NCBI GenBank assembly: GCA_902777605.1
Contig: CACYUI010000004.1
Location: 44,062 to 108,061, forward strand
Length of the DNA stretch: 64,000 nt
Direction of reading: 5' to 3'
Origin: an uncultured bacterium
GTDB taxonomy: Bacteria; Cyanobacteriota; Vampirovibrionia; Gastranaerophilales; Gastranaerophilaceae
How positions within the stretch are numbered: the stretch's first letter is position 1; each line of letters opens with the position of its first letter. Shown in pieces: positions 51,173-59,000 of the stretch. Made by a program: the position numbers and the translations under genes. Under the pieces are notes generated by a model. The model was not told where the DNA came from. It searched no databases and saw only the letters and a program-made list of their open reading frames with translations.

Positions 51173-52582
51173 ATGGAAAATGTAAATAAAGGGAAAGTTT
51201 TTTTTGTATATCCTCCTTCCCCTGTTATAAATCGAGAAGACAGGTGTCAGCAGCCCACCAAGGAATTACTTGTAATTCCGCCATTACCACCTACAGACTT
51301 AATGTATATGGCAGCTATTGGAGAAGAGTGCGGATATGAATGCGCCATAAAAGATTATAGCCAAGGCGGAGATTTTCTAAATGAATTGTTAGAAAATACG
51401 CCTGATTATCTTGTCGCAAATGTTACAGTTCCTACTTTTAAATCTGATATGGAGTACTTAGCGCGGGCAAAAGAAATATTACCGTCTTTGAAAATTATAG
51501 TAAAAGGAGCACCATTTTTAACATACAATACCAATGTTACATATGAGCATCCATATATTGATTATGTGATTGTTGGCGAGCCTGAATATACATTAAAGGA
51601 TATTTTATCAGGAGTGCCTGATAGCGAAATACTTGGAATTTGTTATTCTGATGATAATCATCAGCCTGTTAAAACAGGTGAAAGACCGTTTATTGAGGAT
51701 TTAGATAGTTTACCCCTTCCTGCAAGGCATTTAGTAGATAATACTGTTTATAAAAGACCTGACAACGGAAAAGTTCAAGCTGTTATAAAAGTTTCCCGCG
51801 GCTGCCCTTATCACTGTTTCTTTTGTCTTGCAACACCCGTATCGGGGTTAAATGTAAGGATGAGGAGTGCAGAAAATATTATAGCTGAAATTAAAGAGTG
51901 TGTAGAAAAATACAATATAAAAAATTTTATTTTTTGGTCTGATATTTTTAATATTGACAGAAATTGGACAATTAATTTATGCAAAAAGATTATAGAAAGC
52001 GGGTTAAAAATTGTTTGGTCATCAAATACAAGAGCAAACACCATGGATGATGAGATGGCATCTTGGATGTATAAGGCGGGATGCCGCTTGTGCAGTATAG
52101 GTGTTGAGAGCGGTTCGCAGATGATACTTGATAATATTGGTAAAAAAATTACTTTAGATGAAATTAGAAAAACTGTAAAAATTTTAAAGAAAAACAAAAT
52201 AAAAATATATAATTATTTTGTAATAGGACTTCCTTGGGAAACAGAAGAAACAGTAGAAGAAACGATAAAATTTGCAATTGAACTTGACAGCAATTTTATT
52301 AGCTTTTATACTGCAAACCCTCTTCCCGGAACGAAATATTTTGCATATGCAATGATGAACAGGCTTGTGTACGGAGATTTAGATTTTGCAAATTCTTACT
52401 ATGAGCCTGTTGTAAGAGCGCATAAACTAAGTAAAGAAAGAATTTTTGAGTTACATAAGCAAGCAATTAAACGCTTTTATTTAAGACCGAAATTTATTTT
52501 AAAAACTATATTAGGTCTAAGGAGTTTTGCAGAATTTAAAAATTATTTTGTAGCCGGATTGAATTTATTATTAAAAAAATAG
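51173..52582 (+). CDS. B12-binding domain radical SAM protein
   Basis: 469 residues from the ATG at 51173; a TTG at 51161 inside the transporter gene is less likely. The N-terminal 170 residues form a cobalamin-binding-like domain (VKGAPFLTYN, YVIVGEPEYTL). The radical SAM motif is C211-x3-C215-x2-C218 in SRGCPYHCFFC. The C-terminal third has the helices of the BchE/HpnJ-like class. These proteins methylate or cyclise unreactive carbons in lipids, pigments or natural products; no biosynthetic partners are adjacent. It ends flush against the convergent gene at 52583. Confidence 0.85.
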   Translation: MENVNKGKVFFVYPPSPVINREDRCQQPTKELLVIPPLPPTDLMYMAAIGEECGYECAIKDYSQGGDFLNELLENTPDYLVANVTVPTFKSDMEYLARAKEILPSLKIIVKGAPFLTYNTNVTYEHPYIDYVIVGEPEYTLKDILSGVPDSEILGICYSDDNHQPVKTGERPFIEDLDSLPLPARHLVDNTVYKRPDNGKVQAVIKVSRGCPYHCFFCLATPVSGLNVRMRSAENIIAEIKECVEKYNIKNFIFWSDIFNIDRNWTINLCKKIIESGLKIVWSSNTRANTMDDEMASWMYKAGCRLCSIGVESGSQMILDNIGKKITLDEIRKTVKILKKNKIKIYNYFVIGLPWETEETVEETIKFAIELDSNFISFYTANPLPGTKYFAYAMMNRLVYGDLDFANSYYEPVVRAHKLSKERIFELHKQAIKRFYLRPKFILKTILGLRSFAEFKNYFVAGLNLLLKK

Positions 52583-53764
52583 CTATCCCAAAAGTCCCGG
52601 CTCAGCATCTGAACCTGTAACTTGTTTTCTTAAAATAAATGTTAATTTAGGCAGCGCTGCAGCTAAAAGAAAACTGCTAATGCCAATATTTGCAATTATA
52701 TTAGCTGATTTTACTCTCAAAGCTTTTTTAGCATAAGCTTTCGGATTCTTACTTGCTTTTAGCTCTTGTGTGTATTTTTCAAGTTCGTTTCTGAATGATA
52801 TAATTTTTTTTGTATCAACATAAGCTCTAGGGTCTCTTACTCTATTTTCAAGATATTTAACATCGCAATATTCTTCGCATAATTTGGAGAATGCCGTGTT
52901 AGGGTTTTTATCCAAGTATTCTATAATATTTTCTTTCGGAAGTTCTATATTTTTTAGTTCATCTGATTTTTTACCCAATAATTTAGGATCAAGATTGACA
53001 TTAACTTTGAACATTTTTTCAGATAATGTATCTAATACTTTTGCCAAATATGAAGGAAATACAAAGTTCAGAAACATCATCATTCCCATTTTAAATCCCA
53101 TTTCCATTTTTTCGTATCTATTTCTGGCTGTTGTAACTCTACCGACTGTAAGTCCTCCATCCGTTACTGCCATTTTGTTGAGTGTTGACATGTTAGCAAG
53201 ACTTGAAGAAATACCCTTAAATGTCAAGTTGTTATTTTTATTTTCTGATAATTTTTTTTCTTGTTTTTCTTTGATTTTTTCCGTTAATTTAAAATTTAAT
53301 TTAGGCAGAATAAAACCCATTAGTGCAATAGGTATTGCTGTTGATAAAATAAACTTACCTGCTTGTAATTTTTGGTATTTGCTTTTATTTAAAAGGGCTT
53401 TTTCTAAATCTTTCACGGCTTTAAAAGCACTCTCTTTAAATTTTTCAATATTTAATTTAATGCCTTGTTCTTTTGTTTCTTTATACAATTCTACATTAAC
53501 ATCCGGATTGTAGCCAAACTTCTTAATTCCCCAATCACAAATTTTATTCATTAATGGAATTCCGCCAAGCCAAATTGCAGAAGTCCCGTACTCATCAATA
53601 ATTCTTTCCCGAGTTGCATTATATGCCATCTGTTTTGAATCTTTAAGATTCTGGTTGTAAGTTAGTGCAACTTTTGATGGTACTTCAATACCACTATCCC
53701 TAACTATTAGTGGGTAAATGCTTTTATTATTTCCTATTGCTGATATGATATTTACTACTGACAT
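52583..53764 (-). CDS. Uncharacterised membrane protein with internal F motif
   Basis: 393 residues. Hydrophobic segments lie at about 137-153, 222-240 and 355-373. The first and last end in related motifs, LPKLNFKL (153) and LPKLTFIL (371), suggesting an internal repeat. The linker at 176-188 contains NNLTFKGISSS, the recurrent Phe motif placed internally rather than at the start. No signal peptide. AAAGGAGA precedes the ATG. Design and composition match the proteins at 26308 and 28850. No named family. Confidence 0.65.
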   Translation of the reverse strand: MSVVNIISAIGNNKSIYPLIVRDSGIEVPSKVALTYNQNLKDSKQMAYNATRERIIDEYGTSAIWLGGIPLMNKICDWGIKKFGYNPDVNVELYKETKEQGIKLNIEKFKESAFKAVKDLEKALLNKSKYQKLQAGKFILSTAIPIALMGFILPKLNFKLTEKIKEKQEKKLSENKNNNLTFKGISSSLANMSTLNKMAVTDGGLTVGRVTTARNRYEKMEMGFKMGMMMFLNFVFPSYLAKVLDTLSEKMFKVNVNLDPKLLGKKSDELKNIELPKENIIEYLDKNPNTAFSKLCEEYCDVKYLENRVRDPRAYVDTKKIISFRNELEKYTQELKASKNPKAYAKKALRVKSANIIANIGISSFLLAAALPKLTFILRKQVTGSDAEPGLLG

Positions 53765-53835
53765 TTTTAATTCTCCTTTAAATCGTACTCACTTGTTTTT
53801 GTATTTCCCGAACGAGACGATTAAAAGAGTCTTAG

Positions 53836-53890
53836 AAAAACATCAAAACTCACGCCCCGAACGGGTGTCTATGAGTATGATGATGTTTTT
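53836..53890 (-). terminator. Nested hairpin between the histidine kinase and membrane-protein genes
   Basis: Three stacked stems: AAAAACATCA/TGATGTTTTT (outer), ACTCA/TGAGT (middle), and CCCG-AA-CGGG (inner). T runs follow on either strand, so it can work as terminator for the kinase gene. Being 72 bp before the start of 52583-53764, it could also be part of that gene's leader. Confidence 0.6.
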
Positions 53891-53950
53891 TTAGTAATGT
53901 CATTTATATTTCCCTATATATATAACTGCATATATGCTAACATATAAAAT

Positions 53951-54796
53951 TTAATTGTAAATACTATTAGCTATTTTAGGTAAAGAAAATGATACAATTT
54001 TATCTTTTTTTTCATTTTCTGTTATATAAAGTTTTCCTCTATGTATTTCAATTATTTTTTTACATAAATACATACCAATACTTTGACCTATGGTTGAATA
54101 TTTGCTTCCATTTATTAAATTATTTGCAAATTCTTTTGAACTAAGCGAAATCTGCATTTCATTTCCTTTATCGGAAATCGTTACATTTACTTCGTTTCCC
54201 CTGCCTGTATAGTTGATACTGTTAGAAAGCAGATTTATCATTACTTTTTTTATTTCTGATTTATCTGCTTCAAGATAAGTATCATTGCTTTTTAAGTTGT
54301 ATGCAAATGTTATATTTTTTTCCATTGCGCTTATTGACAAATCTTCAAAACAATGAGTTAGGAGTTCTGTCATATTAAATCTTTCATATACCAATTTGCT
54401 ACTGTTATTCTCAAAATTATATGCTTCAACAATCATTGAAATCATATCGAGTGTATATTTACATGATTGTTTTATATGTGAAATTATTTCCTCTTTAGAA
54501 ATATTTTTTGTATTATTATTTTCAAGGAGTTCCAAACCTCTTAGTTGTGCTATTGTTGGTATTTTTAAATCATGGTTCAAAAGCTCAATAAAATTTTCCC
54601 ACTGTGTATCAAGTCTTTTTTTTAAGTTTAATTCGGAATCTTTTACGCGTTTGTACTTAATTATAAAATATAAAGTTATTGTACATACAACAAAGAAAGT
54701 TGCTAAATTTCCTTCAAAACAAGATATTTTAAGTAAGTAAAAATATAATACTAAGCATATTAAATCTATCATATTTCCCATTGGCACTTCTTTCAT
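53951..54796 (-). CDS. Sensor histidine kinase, membrane-anchored, degenerate G1 box
   Basis: 281 residues. Two transmembrane helices at about 10-24 and 30-47; phospho-acceptor H75 in LLNHDLKIPTIAQ (H-box); N-box NLLSNSINYTG near residue 190; G2-like SIGMYLCKKIIEIHRG near 240. The D-x-G-x-G (G1) box is not visible: ISLSSKEFANNL stands in its place. ATP binding may be weak. No response regulator lies adjacent, so it is an orphan. The signal is unknown. Confidence 0.75.
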   Translation of the reverse strand: MKEVPMGNMIDLICLVLYFYLLKISCFEGNLATFFVVCTITLYFIIKYKRVKDSELNLKKRLDTQWENFIELLNHDLKIPTIAQLRGLELLENNNTKNISKEEIISHIKQSCKYTLDMISMIVEAYNFENNSSKLVYERFNMTELLTHCFEDLSISAMEKNITFAYNLKSNDTYLEADKSEIKKVMINLLSNSINYTGRGNEVNVTISDKGNEMQISLSSKEFANNLINGSKYSTIGQSIGMYLCKKIIEIHRGKLYITENEKKDKIVSFSLPKIANSIYN

Positions 54797-54858
54797 AGTT
54801 ATTTGTACTAATTATGTTAACCGATATTGTAGGGAAATGATATTGCCTAGTTAGGGAA

Positions 54859-55998
54859 TTAGCAGTTATCCAATCGGGTATTTAAAAGCGACTTGTGAAG
54901 TTTTACATTATGAACTCTTAAATAATCCACTTTTGTTACAAGCGGATAAGAAACTGCAAGTGTCAGTGCATCTTTAAGTTCATTATTGTCAGATTCTATA
55001 CCAAGAAATTTTTTTCTTGATATACCAATCATAATAGGTGTATTAAGCCCCTGAAATTCTGTAATTCTATTTATAAGTTCAAAATTGTGCTCTCTTGTTT
55101 TTCCAAAACCAATTCCAACATCAGAAATGATATTTTTTATTCCAAAGCTTTTTGCAAACTCTATTTTTTCGTACAGACTGTTATAAATTTCTTCGATTAC
55201 ATTATCATAATGCGGGTTCAATTGCATATCTTGAGGAGTTCCTTTTGAGTGTTGGATTATTACTCCTGCACTATATTTAGAAATTATTTGAACCATATTT
55301 CTATCGTATTCGAGTCCTGAAACATCATTAATTATTGATGCTCCGTTATTTAGCACAAAATCAGCAACCTCAGAGCTTCTGGTATCTACACTAATCGGAA
55401 TTGTTATTTTTTCTTCTTGTATAAAATTAAAAATAGGCTTTAATCTTTTAATTTGTTCCTTCGGAGAAGTCGGTTCAGAGTATGGCTTTGTACTTTCTGC
55501 TCCTATATCAATCATATCTGCACCGTCTTCTATAAGTTCTATCAGATGGTGTTGTGCATCAACAGGATTAAAGTATTTTCCACCATCAGAAAAAGAATCG
55601 GGAGTTATGTTTAATATTCCGACAAGTTTAGTTTCTCTTTTGCTTTTTGTTATAAATTCTAAAAGTTTTTCCCCGAGTATTTTCAAGCTAAATGGCTGAA
55701 ATTTTAATTTGTCTGAAATTTTCTCAAGTTGAGAAATGCTTCCGCCCAATATTGCATCAGATAATTCGCATTTGCCCGTAATAACTTCTCTGTTAGTAGC
55801 ACAATCAGCTCCTACAGTTAAGGCGGTTTGTTTAATTATATTTGCTTGAGCAGGAGTCAGCCCGTAAATTTTAATATTTTTGTATTGAAATTTTTTAGCT
55901 GCAATATAACTATAACCTTCATCAAAGCCTATTGTAGAAAGTTCATCTTTTATGTTTTCTTTAACGATTTCCCTTAAATCAAATTTCTGCATAGCCAT
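54859..55998 (-). CDS. folP: Dihydropteroate synthase with N-terminal extension
   Basis: 379 residues; usual size is 270-290. The synthase core begins near residue 124: LVGILNITPDSFSDGG, DIGAESTKPYSEP, SVDTRSSEVADFVLN, INDVSGLEYD, and GIGFGKTREHN, all active-site loops for pterin, pABA and phosphate. The 120-residue N-terminal region (IKIYGLTPAQANIIKQTAL, VGADCATNREVITGK) is a separate domain seen in some bacterial DHPS. It makes dihydropteroate in folate synthesis and is the sulfonamide target. The gene follows rpsO on the minus strand behind a strong terminator. Confidence 0.92.
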   Translation of the reverse strand: MAMQKFDLREIVKENIKDELSTIGFDEGYSYIAAKKFQYKNIKIYGLTPAQANIIKQTALTVGADCATNREVITGKCELSDAILGGSISQLEKISDKLKFQPFSLKILGEKLLEFITKSKRETKLVGILNITPDSFSDGGKYFNPVDAQHHLIELIEDGADMIDIGAESTKPYSEPTSPKEQIKRLKPIFNFIQEEKITIPISVDTRSSEVADFVLNNGASIINDVSGLEYDRNMVQIISKYSAGVIIQHSKGTPQDMQLNPHYDNVIEEIYNSLYEKIEFAKSFGIKNIISDVGIGFGKTREHNFELINRITEFQGLNTPIMIGISRKKFLGIESDNNELKDALTLAVSYPLVTKVDYLRVHNVKLHKSLLNTRLDNC

Positions 55999-56013
55999 AT
56001 TTTAGCATAAAAT

Positions 56014-56045
56014 AAGGCGGAACGATAGATTTATCGTTCCGCCTT
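56014..56045. terminator. Perfect bidirectional terminator between rpsO and folP
   Basis: AAGGCGGAACGATA (56014-56027), loop GATT, TATCGTTCCGCCTT (56032-56045): 14 perfect base pairs with A/T tracts on both sides. It should stop transcription of rpsO. Confidence 0.9.
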
Positions 56046-56065
56046 TGTGAACTTCTATAAAAATC

Positions 56066-56329
56066 TTAGCCTCTGATACCAAGTTTTTTGATAAGAGATC
56101 TGTATCCTTCAAGGTCTTTTTCTTTCATAAATGAAAGAAGTCTTTTTCTCTTACCAACCATCATTAAAAGACCACGCTTTGTAGCAAAGTCTTTTTTGTT
56201 GGATTTCATGTGTTCAGTAAGTTCTGTGATTTTTTGAGTTAACATTGCAATTTGTACATTAGCAGAACCTGTGTCCTTAGCGTTAGCGCCAAATTTTTCA
56301 ATGATTTCTTGTTTGTTCTTTAAGTTCAT
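56066..56329 (-). CDS. rpsO: 30S ribosomal protein S15
   Basis: 87 residues with the full S15 pattern: [20 protein letters not shown], then [37 protein letters not shown], and [13 protein letters not shown]. It binds the central domain of 16S rRNA early in 30S assembly. The AAAGGAAAG site precedes the ATG. Its leader contains a hairpin (56387-56416) of the kind S15 uses for autoregulation in other bacteria. Confidence 0.97.
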   Translation of the reverse strand: MNLKNKQEIIEKFGANAKDTGSANVQIAMLTQKITELTEHMKSNKKDFATKRGLLMMVGKRKRLLSFMKEKDLEGYRSLIKKLGIRG

Positions 56330-56386
56330 TTTTCTTTCCTTTTTGTTTTGCTGTAAATGTATTTGCTATCGACTTTGCAAACCATT

Positions 56387-56416
56387 TTACGCACGTAGTG
56401 TGACATATTGGCGTAA
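56387..56416 (-). promoter_or_regulatory. Hairpin in the rpsO leader
   Basis: TTACGC (56387-56392) and GCGTAA (56411-56416) form a 6-bp stem with an 18-base loop, 58 bp before the rpsO start. A TATAAT-like -10 lies further upstream on the minus strand. It may be an S15 autoregulation site; no known S15 leader class is matched. Confidence 0.35.
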
Positions 56417-56504
56417 GCACTCTACAAGTGTTATATTATAATGCTCATTTCTAAATTGCAAGTGTTTGTAAAAAAATATTTATTCATGATAAACTAAGTT
56501 TATT

Positions 56505-57845
56505 ATGAAAAGAAAGCCGATTATTGCAATAGTAGGAAGACCAAATGTAGGCAAGTCAACATTTGTAAATAGACTTGTCGGAAAAAGACAGTCTATTGTT
56601 GATGACCAACCGGGGGTTACAAGAGATAGAATCTATTTTGATGTAGAGTGGCAAAACAGACAATTTACTGTTATTGATACAGGCGGAATTGTTCCGGGTG
56701 ATGAAGATGAAATAATGCTTTCAATATATGATCAAGCAAAAATTGCTTGTAATGAAGCTGATAAAATTATTTTTATTGTAGATGGTGTTGACGGGGTTAC
56801 TCCTGTAGATGAAGATATTGCAAATATCTTAAGACAATCAGACAAGCCGGTATACCTTGCCGTAAACAAAGTAGATTCTCATAACCAAATTACTATGTTG
56901 GCAGATTTTTATTCTTTGGCAGTAGGAGAACCTATTGCTATTTCTGCACTTCACGGTTCAGGAGGTGTTGGTGATTTATTAGAAGAAATAACCAAAGATT
57001 TTGAGCAGGATGAAGATATAAAAGAAGATTCATCAATAAAACTTGCAATTGTCGGCAGACCAAATGCAGGTAAATCCTCTATAGTTAATGCGCTTTTGGG
57101 TGAAAAAAGAGTTATTGTTTCTGATATTTCGGGAACAACCAGAGATAGTATTGACTCAAAGCTGACATTTAACGAACAAGATTTTGTAATCATTGATACT
57201 GCAGGTATAAGAAAAAAATCAAAAGTTGATTATGGTATAGAAAAATTTGCAGTAGACAGGGCAATTCGTTCTATCAGAGAGTGTGATGTTGCGCTGTTAG
57301 TTATTGATGCAACGGAGGCTGTTAACGGAATCTCAGATCAGGATAAAAAGATTGCATCAATTATTACAGATGCAGGCAAAGGTATGGTAATAGCTATAAA
57401 TAAGTGGGATCTGGTAGAAGATAAAAAATCAAATACAATTAATAAATTTGAAAAAATGATTGAAAACGAAATTCCGTTTTTAAGCTATGTTCCGAAAATT
57501 TATATAAGTGCGGTTACACATCAACGCTTAAATCAAATTTTTACAAAAGTAATTGAGGTTGATAGAGAACATTCAAAACGCGTTTCAACAGGTTTATTAA
57601 ACAAAGTTATTAATGAGGCATATGCTCTTAATCCTCCACAAACAATCAGAAATAAACGATTAAAAATTATGTATACTACACAAGCAGGTGTTGAGCCTCC
57701 GACATTTGTCCTGTTTGTTAATTCGGAAGATTTACTAAAAGATCATTATAAAAGATACATGGAAAATAAATTGCGTGAAGCTTTCGGCTTCTTCGGAACT
57801 CCTATCAGAATTTCTGTAAGGCAAAGAGCAGAAAAAAAGGCTTAA
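56505..57845 (+). CDS. der: Ribosome-assembly GTPase Der (EngA)
   Basis: 446 residues with two tandem GTPase domains: first P-loop GRPNVGKS at 11-18, with DTGG and NKVD; second GRPNAGKS at 184-191, with DTAGIRKKSKV and NKWD. A C-terminal KH-like domain (QAGVEPPTFVLFVN) completes the family order. Der acts in 50S subunit assembly. Its stop codon overlaps the stop of the convergent regulator (TTAA). Confidence 0.96.
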   Translation: MKRKPIIAIVGRPNVGKSTFVNRLVGKRQSIVDDQPGVTRDRIYFDVEWQNRQFTVIDTGGIVPGDEDEIMLSIYDQAKIACNEADKIIFIVDGVDGVTPVDEDIANILRQSDKPVYLAVNKVDSHNQITMLADFYSLAVGEPIAISALHGSGGVGDLLEEITKDFEQDEDIKEDSSIKLAIVGRPNAGKSSIVNALLGEKRVIVSDISGTTRDSIDSKLTFNEQDFVIIDTAGIRKKSKVDYGIEKFAVDRAIRSIRECDVALLVIDATEAVNGISDQDKKIASIITDAGKGMVIAINKWDLVEDKKSNTINKFEKMIENEIPFLSYVPKIYISAVTHQRLNQIFTKVIEVDREHSKRVSTGLLNKVINEAYALNPPQTIRNKRLKIMYTTQAGVEPPTFVLFVNSEDLLKDHYKRYMENKLREAFGFFGTPIRISVRQRAEKKA

Positions 57846-58105
57846 ATATCTTCTTTCATAAAATTATCAGGAAGTTCTTTGTCTAGTAACTTACCGAATT
57901 CTTCAAAAGACAAGTCCAAGGCTTTAACGACTTTTGCTATGTTATAAAATGACGATTGCCTGCTTGCATTGATAATATCATCGTATGTTGATGTAGGTAT
58001 ATCATTTCCTAAACAAAAGTCAGTATAATTGATACCTCGTTCTTTTCTTGTTCTATCAATTATATGAGAAATGGCTATATATAATTGTTTAACATTATCT
58101 TGCAT
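57842..58105 (-). CDS. Small XRE-type HTH regulator
   Basis: 87 residues. ISHIIDRTRKERGINYTDFC is the first helix pair, GNDIPTSTYDDIINASRQSS the recognition unit, and IAKVVKALDLSFEEFGKLLD the last helices of a Cro/C1-like domain. The ATG at 58105 lies in the loop of an 11-bp inverted repeat and no ribosome site is visible, which suggests control of its own translation or promoter. No partner gene is adjacent on the same strand. Confidence 0.75.
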   Translation of the reverse strand: MQDNVKQLYIAISHIIDRTRKERGINYTDFCLGNDIPTSTYDDIINASRQSSFYNIAKVVKALDLSFEEFGKLLDKELPDNFMKEDI

Positions 58106-58126
58106 TAATTTTATAATAATGTTAAA
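58088..58126 (-). promoter_or_regulatory. 11-bp inverted repeat enclosing the regulator start codon
   Basis: TTTAACATTAT (58088-58098) and ATAATGTTAAA (58116-58126) are perfect complements around a 17-base loop that holds the ATG (58103-58105). It could be the operator of the HTH protein or an mRNA hairpin. Confidence 0.6.
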
Positions 58127-58139
58127 TTAAACATGTAAT

Positions 58140-58155
58140 GCCCGAGATATCGGGC
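58140..58155 (+). promoter_or_regulatory. GC-rich hairpin before the HAD gene
   Basis: GCCCGA (58140-58145), loop GATA, TCGGGC (58150-58155), 22 bp before the ATG at 58177. It may be a leader hairpin or operator. Confidence 0.4.
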
Positions 58156-58176
58156 TAATTATCGGAGTAATATTTT

Positions 58177-58515
58177 ATGACTAAAACTATTAGTGTAGAT
58201 TTGGATGGTGTTTTGAATATATATAACGGCAATTATGAAGAGAATAAAATTGCTCCGATAAAAGAAGGTGCAAAAGAATTTTTAGAAGAACTTTCTAAAA
58301 ATTACAAAGTTGAAATATTTACTGTTAGAAATTCTAATTTGGTTATTGAATGGCTTAATGAAAATAATATTGCGCAATATGTTTCAAGTATTACGAATGT
58401 AAAAAATCCTTATACTTCTGTTTTTGTGGACGATAGAGCATTAACTTTCAACGGAAATTTTTATGAAATTTTAGAAAAAATAAAAGTGTTCAAACCTTAT
58501 TGGAAAATTATCTGA
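58177..58515 (+). CDS. Small HAD-superfamily protein
   Basis: 112 residues. SVDLDGVLNIY is the HAD motif I (D-x-D-G), VEIFTVRNSN matches motif II (hydrophobic strand, then T/S), and SVFVDDRALTF the Asp-Asp motif IV. A Lys motif III is not clear. It has no cap domain. Such short HAD proteins act as phosphatases on small substrates or nucleic-acid ends. GGAG lies before the ATG. It ends 3 bp from the convergent DUF2023 gene. Confidence 0.75.
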   Translation: MTKTISVDLDGVLNIYNGNYEENKIAPIKEGAKEFLEELSKNYKVEIFTVRNSNLVIEWLNENNIAQYVSSITNVKNPYTSVFVDDRALTFNGNFYEILEKIKVFKPYWKII

Positions 58516-58518
58516 AGC

Positions 58519-58872
58519 TTATTCCTGCGGGTGTTTGCCCAGTTTAATTTCGCCATTTTTGATTTTATTATATCTGACACATTGTTTTAGCCTGTCATAT
58601 CCAAGCATTATGCCCAATATAAAATCTTGTTCAGGTGTTAGGTCACATAATTTTGGATTGAAGGATTTAACTACATTAACGCATTCCTGCTCGCCAAAAT
58701 ATACATTAATTTTGTTACCTGCAATTTCATCAATTTTATATGCAATATTTTCTTTTTGCAGTCTTTCGGAAATAATATCCTTATATTTTGCATTTTCTGT
58801 AGTAAGGATAAGATTTCTTATACCTTTTTTAAACTCATAAATGTGGTGATTAAATACCCTCAAATCTGACAT
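58519..58872 (-). CDS. DUF2023-like protein
   Basis: 117 residues: LRVFNHHIYEFKKGIRNLIL, then INVYFGEQECVNVV, then LTPEQDFILGIMLGYDRLKQC. This is the DUF2023 pattern, a small family found in gut bacteria and Helicobacter, often beside flavodoxins. Its function is unknown. The 128-bp gap to trpS holds only AT-rich sequence. Confidence 0.75.
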   Translation of the reverse strand: MSDLRVFNHHIYEFKKGIRNLILTTENAKYKDIISERLQKENIAYKIDEIAGNKINVYFGEQECVNVVKSFNPKLCDLTPEQDFILGIMLGYDRLKQCVRYNKIKNGEIKLGKHPQE

Positions 58873-59000
58873 TGCAGTTTTAGATACATTGTTTGCCCGC
58901 GCATAGCAGGTCTGTAGTTGATTGGATTTATACTGTATATTTGCACAATAGTTTCCCTTTTCTATATAAAATCGGGCTTTGAATACTTACCCCTTTATCC

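Noticed and set aside
51811..52197. A 128-codon minus-strand frame
   Set aside because: Antisense to the B12/radical SAM gene, including its cluster motif.
52884..53513. A 209-codon plus-strand frame
   Set aside because: It is antisense to the membrane protein at 52583-53764, has no ribosome site, and its composition mirrors the other strand.
58873..59000. A possible tRNA or riboswitch in the gap before DUF2023
   Set aside because: No cloverleaf, no TTCGAATC-type arm and no known riboswitch signature; no tRNA gene was found anywhere in the window.
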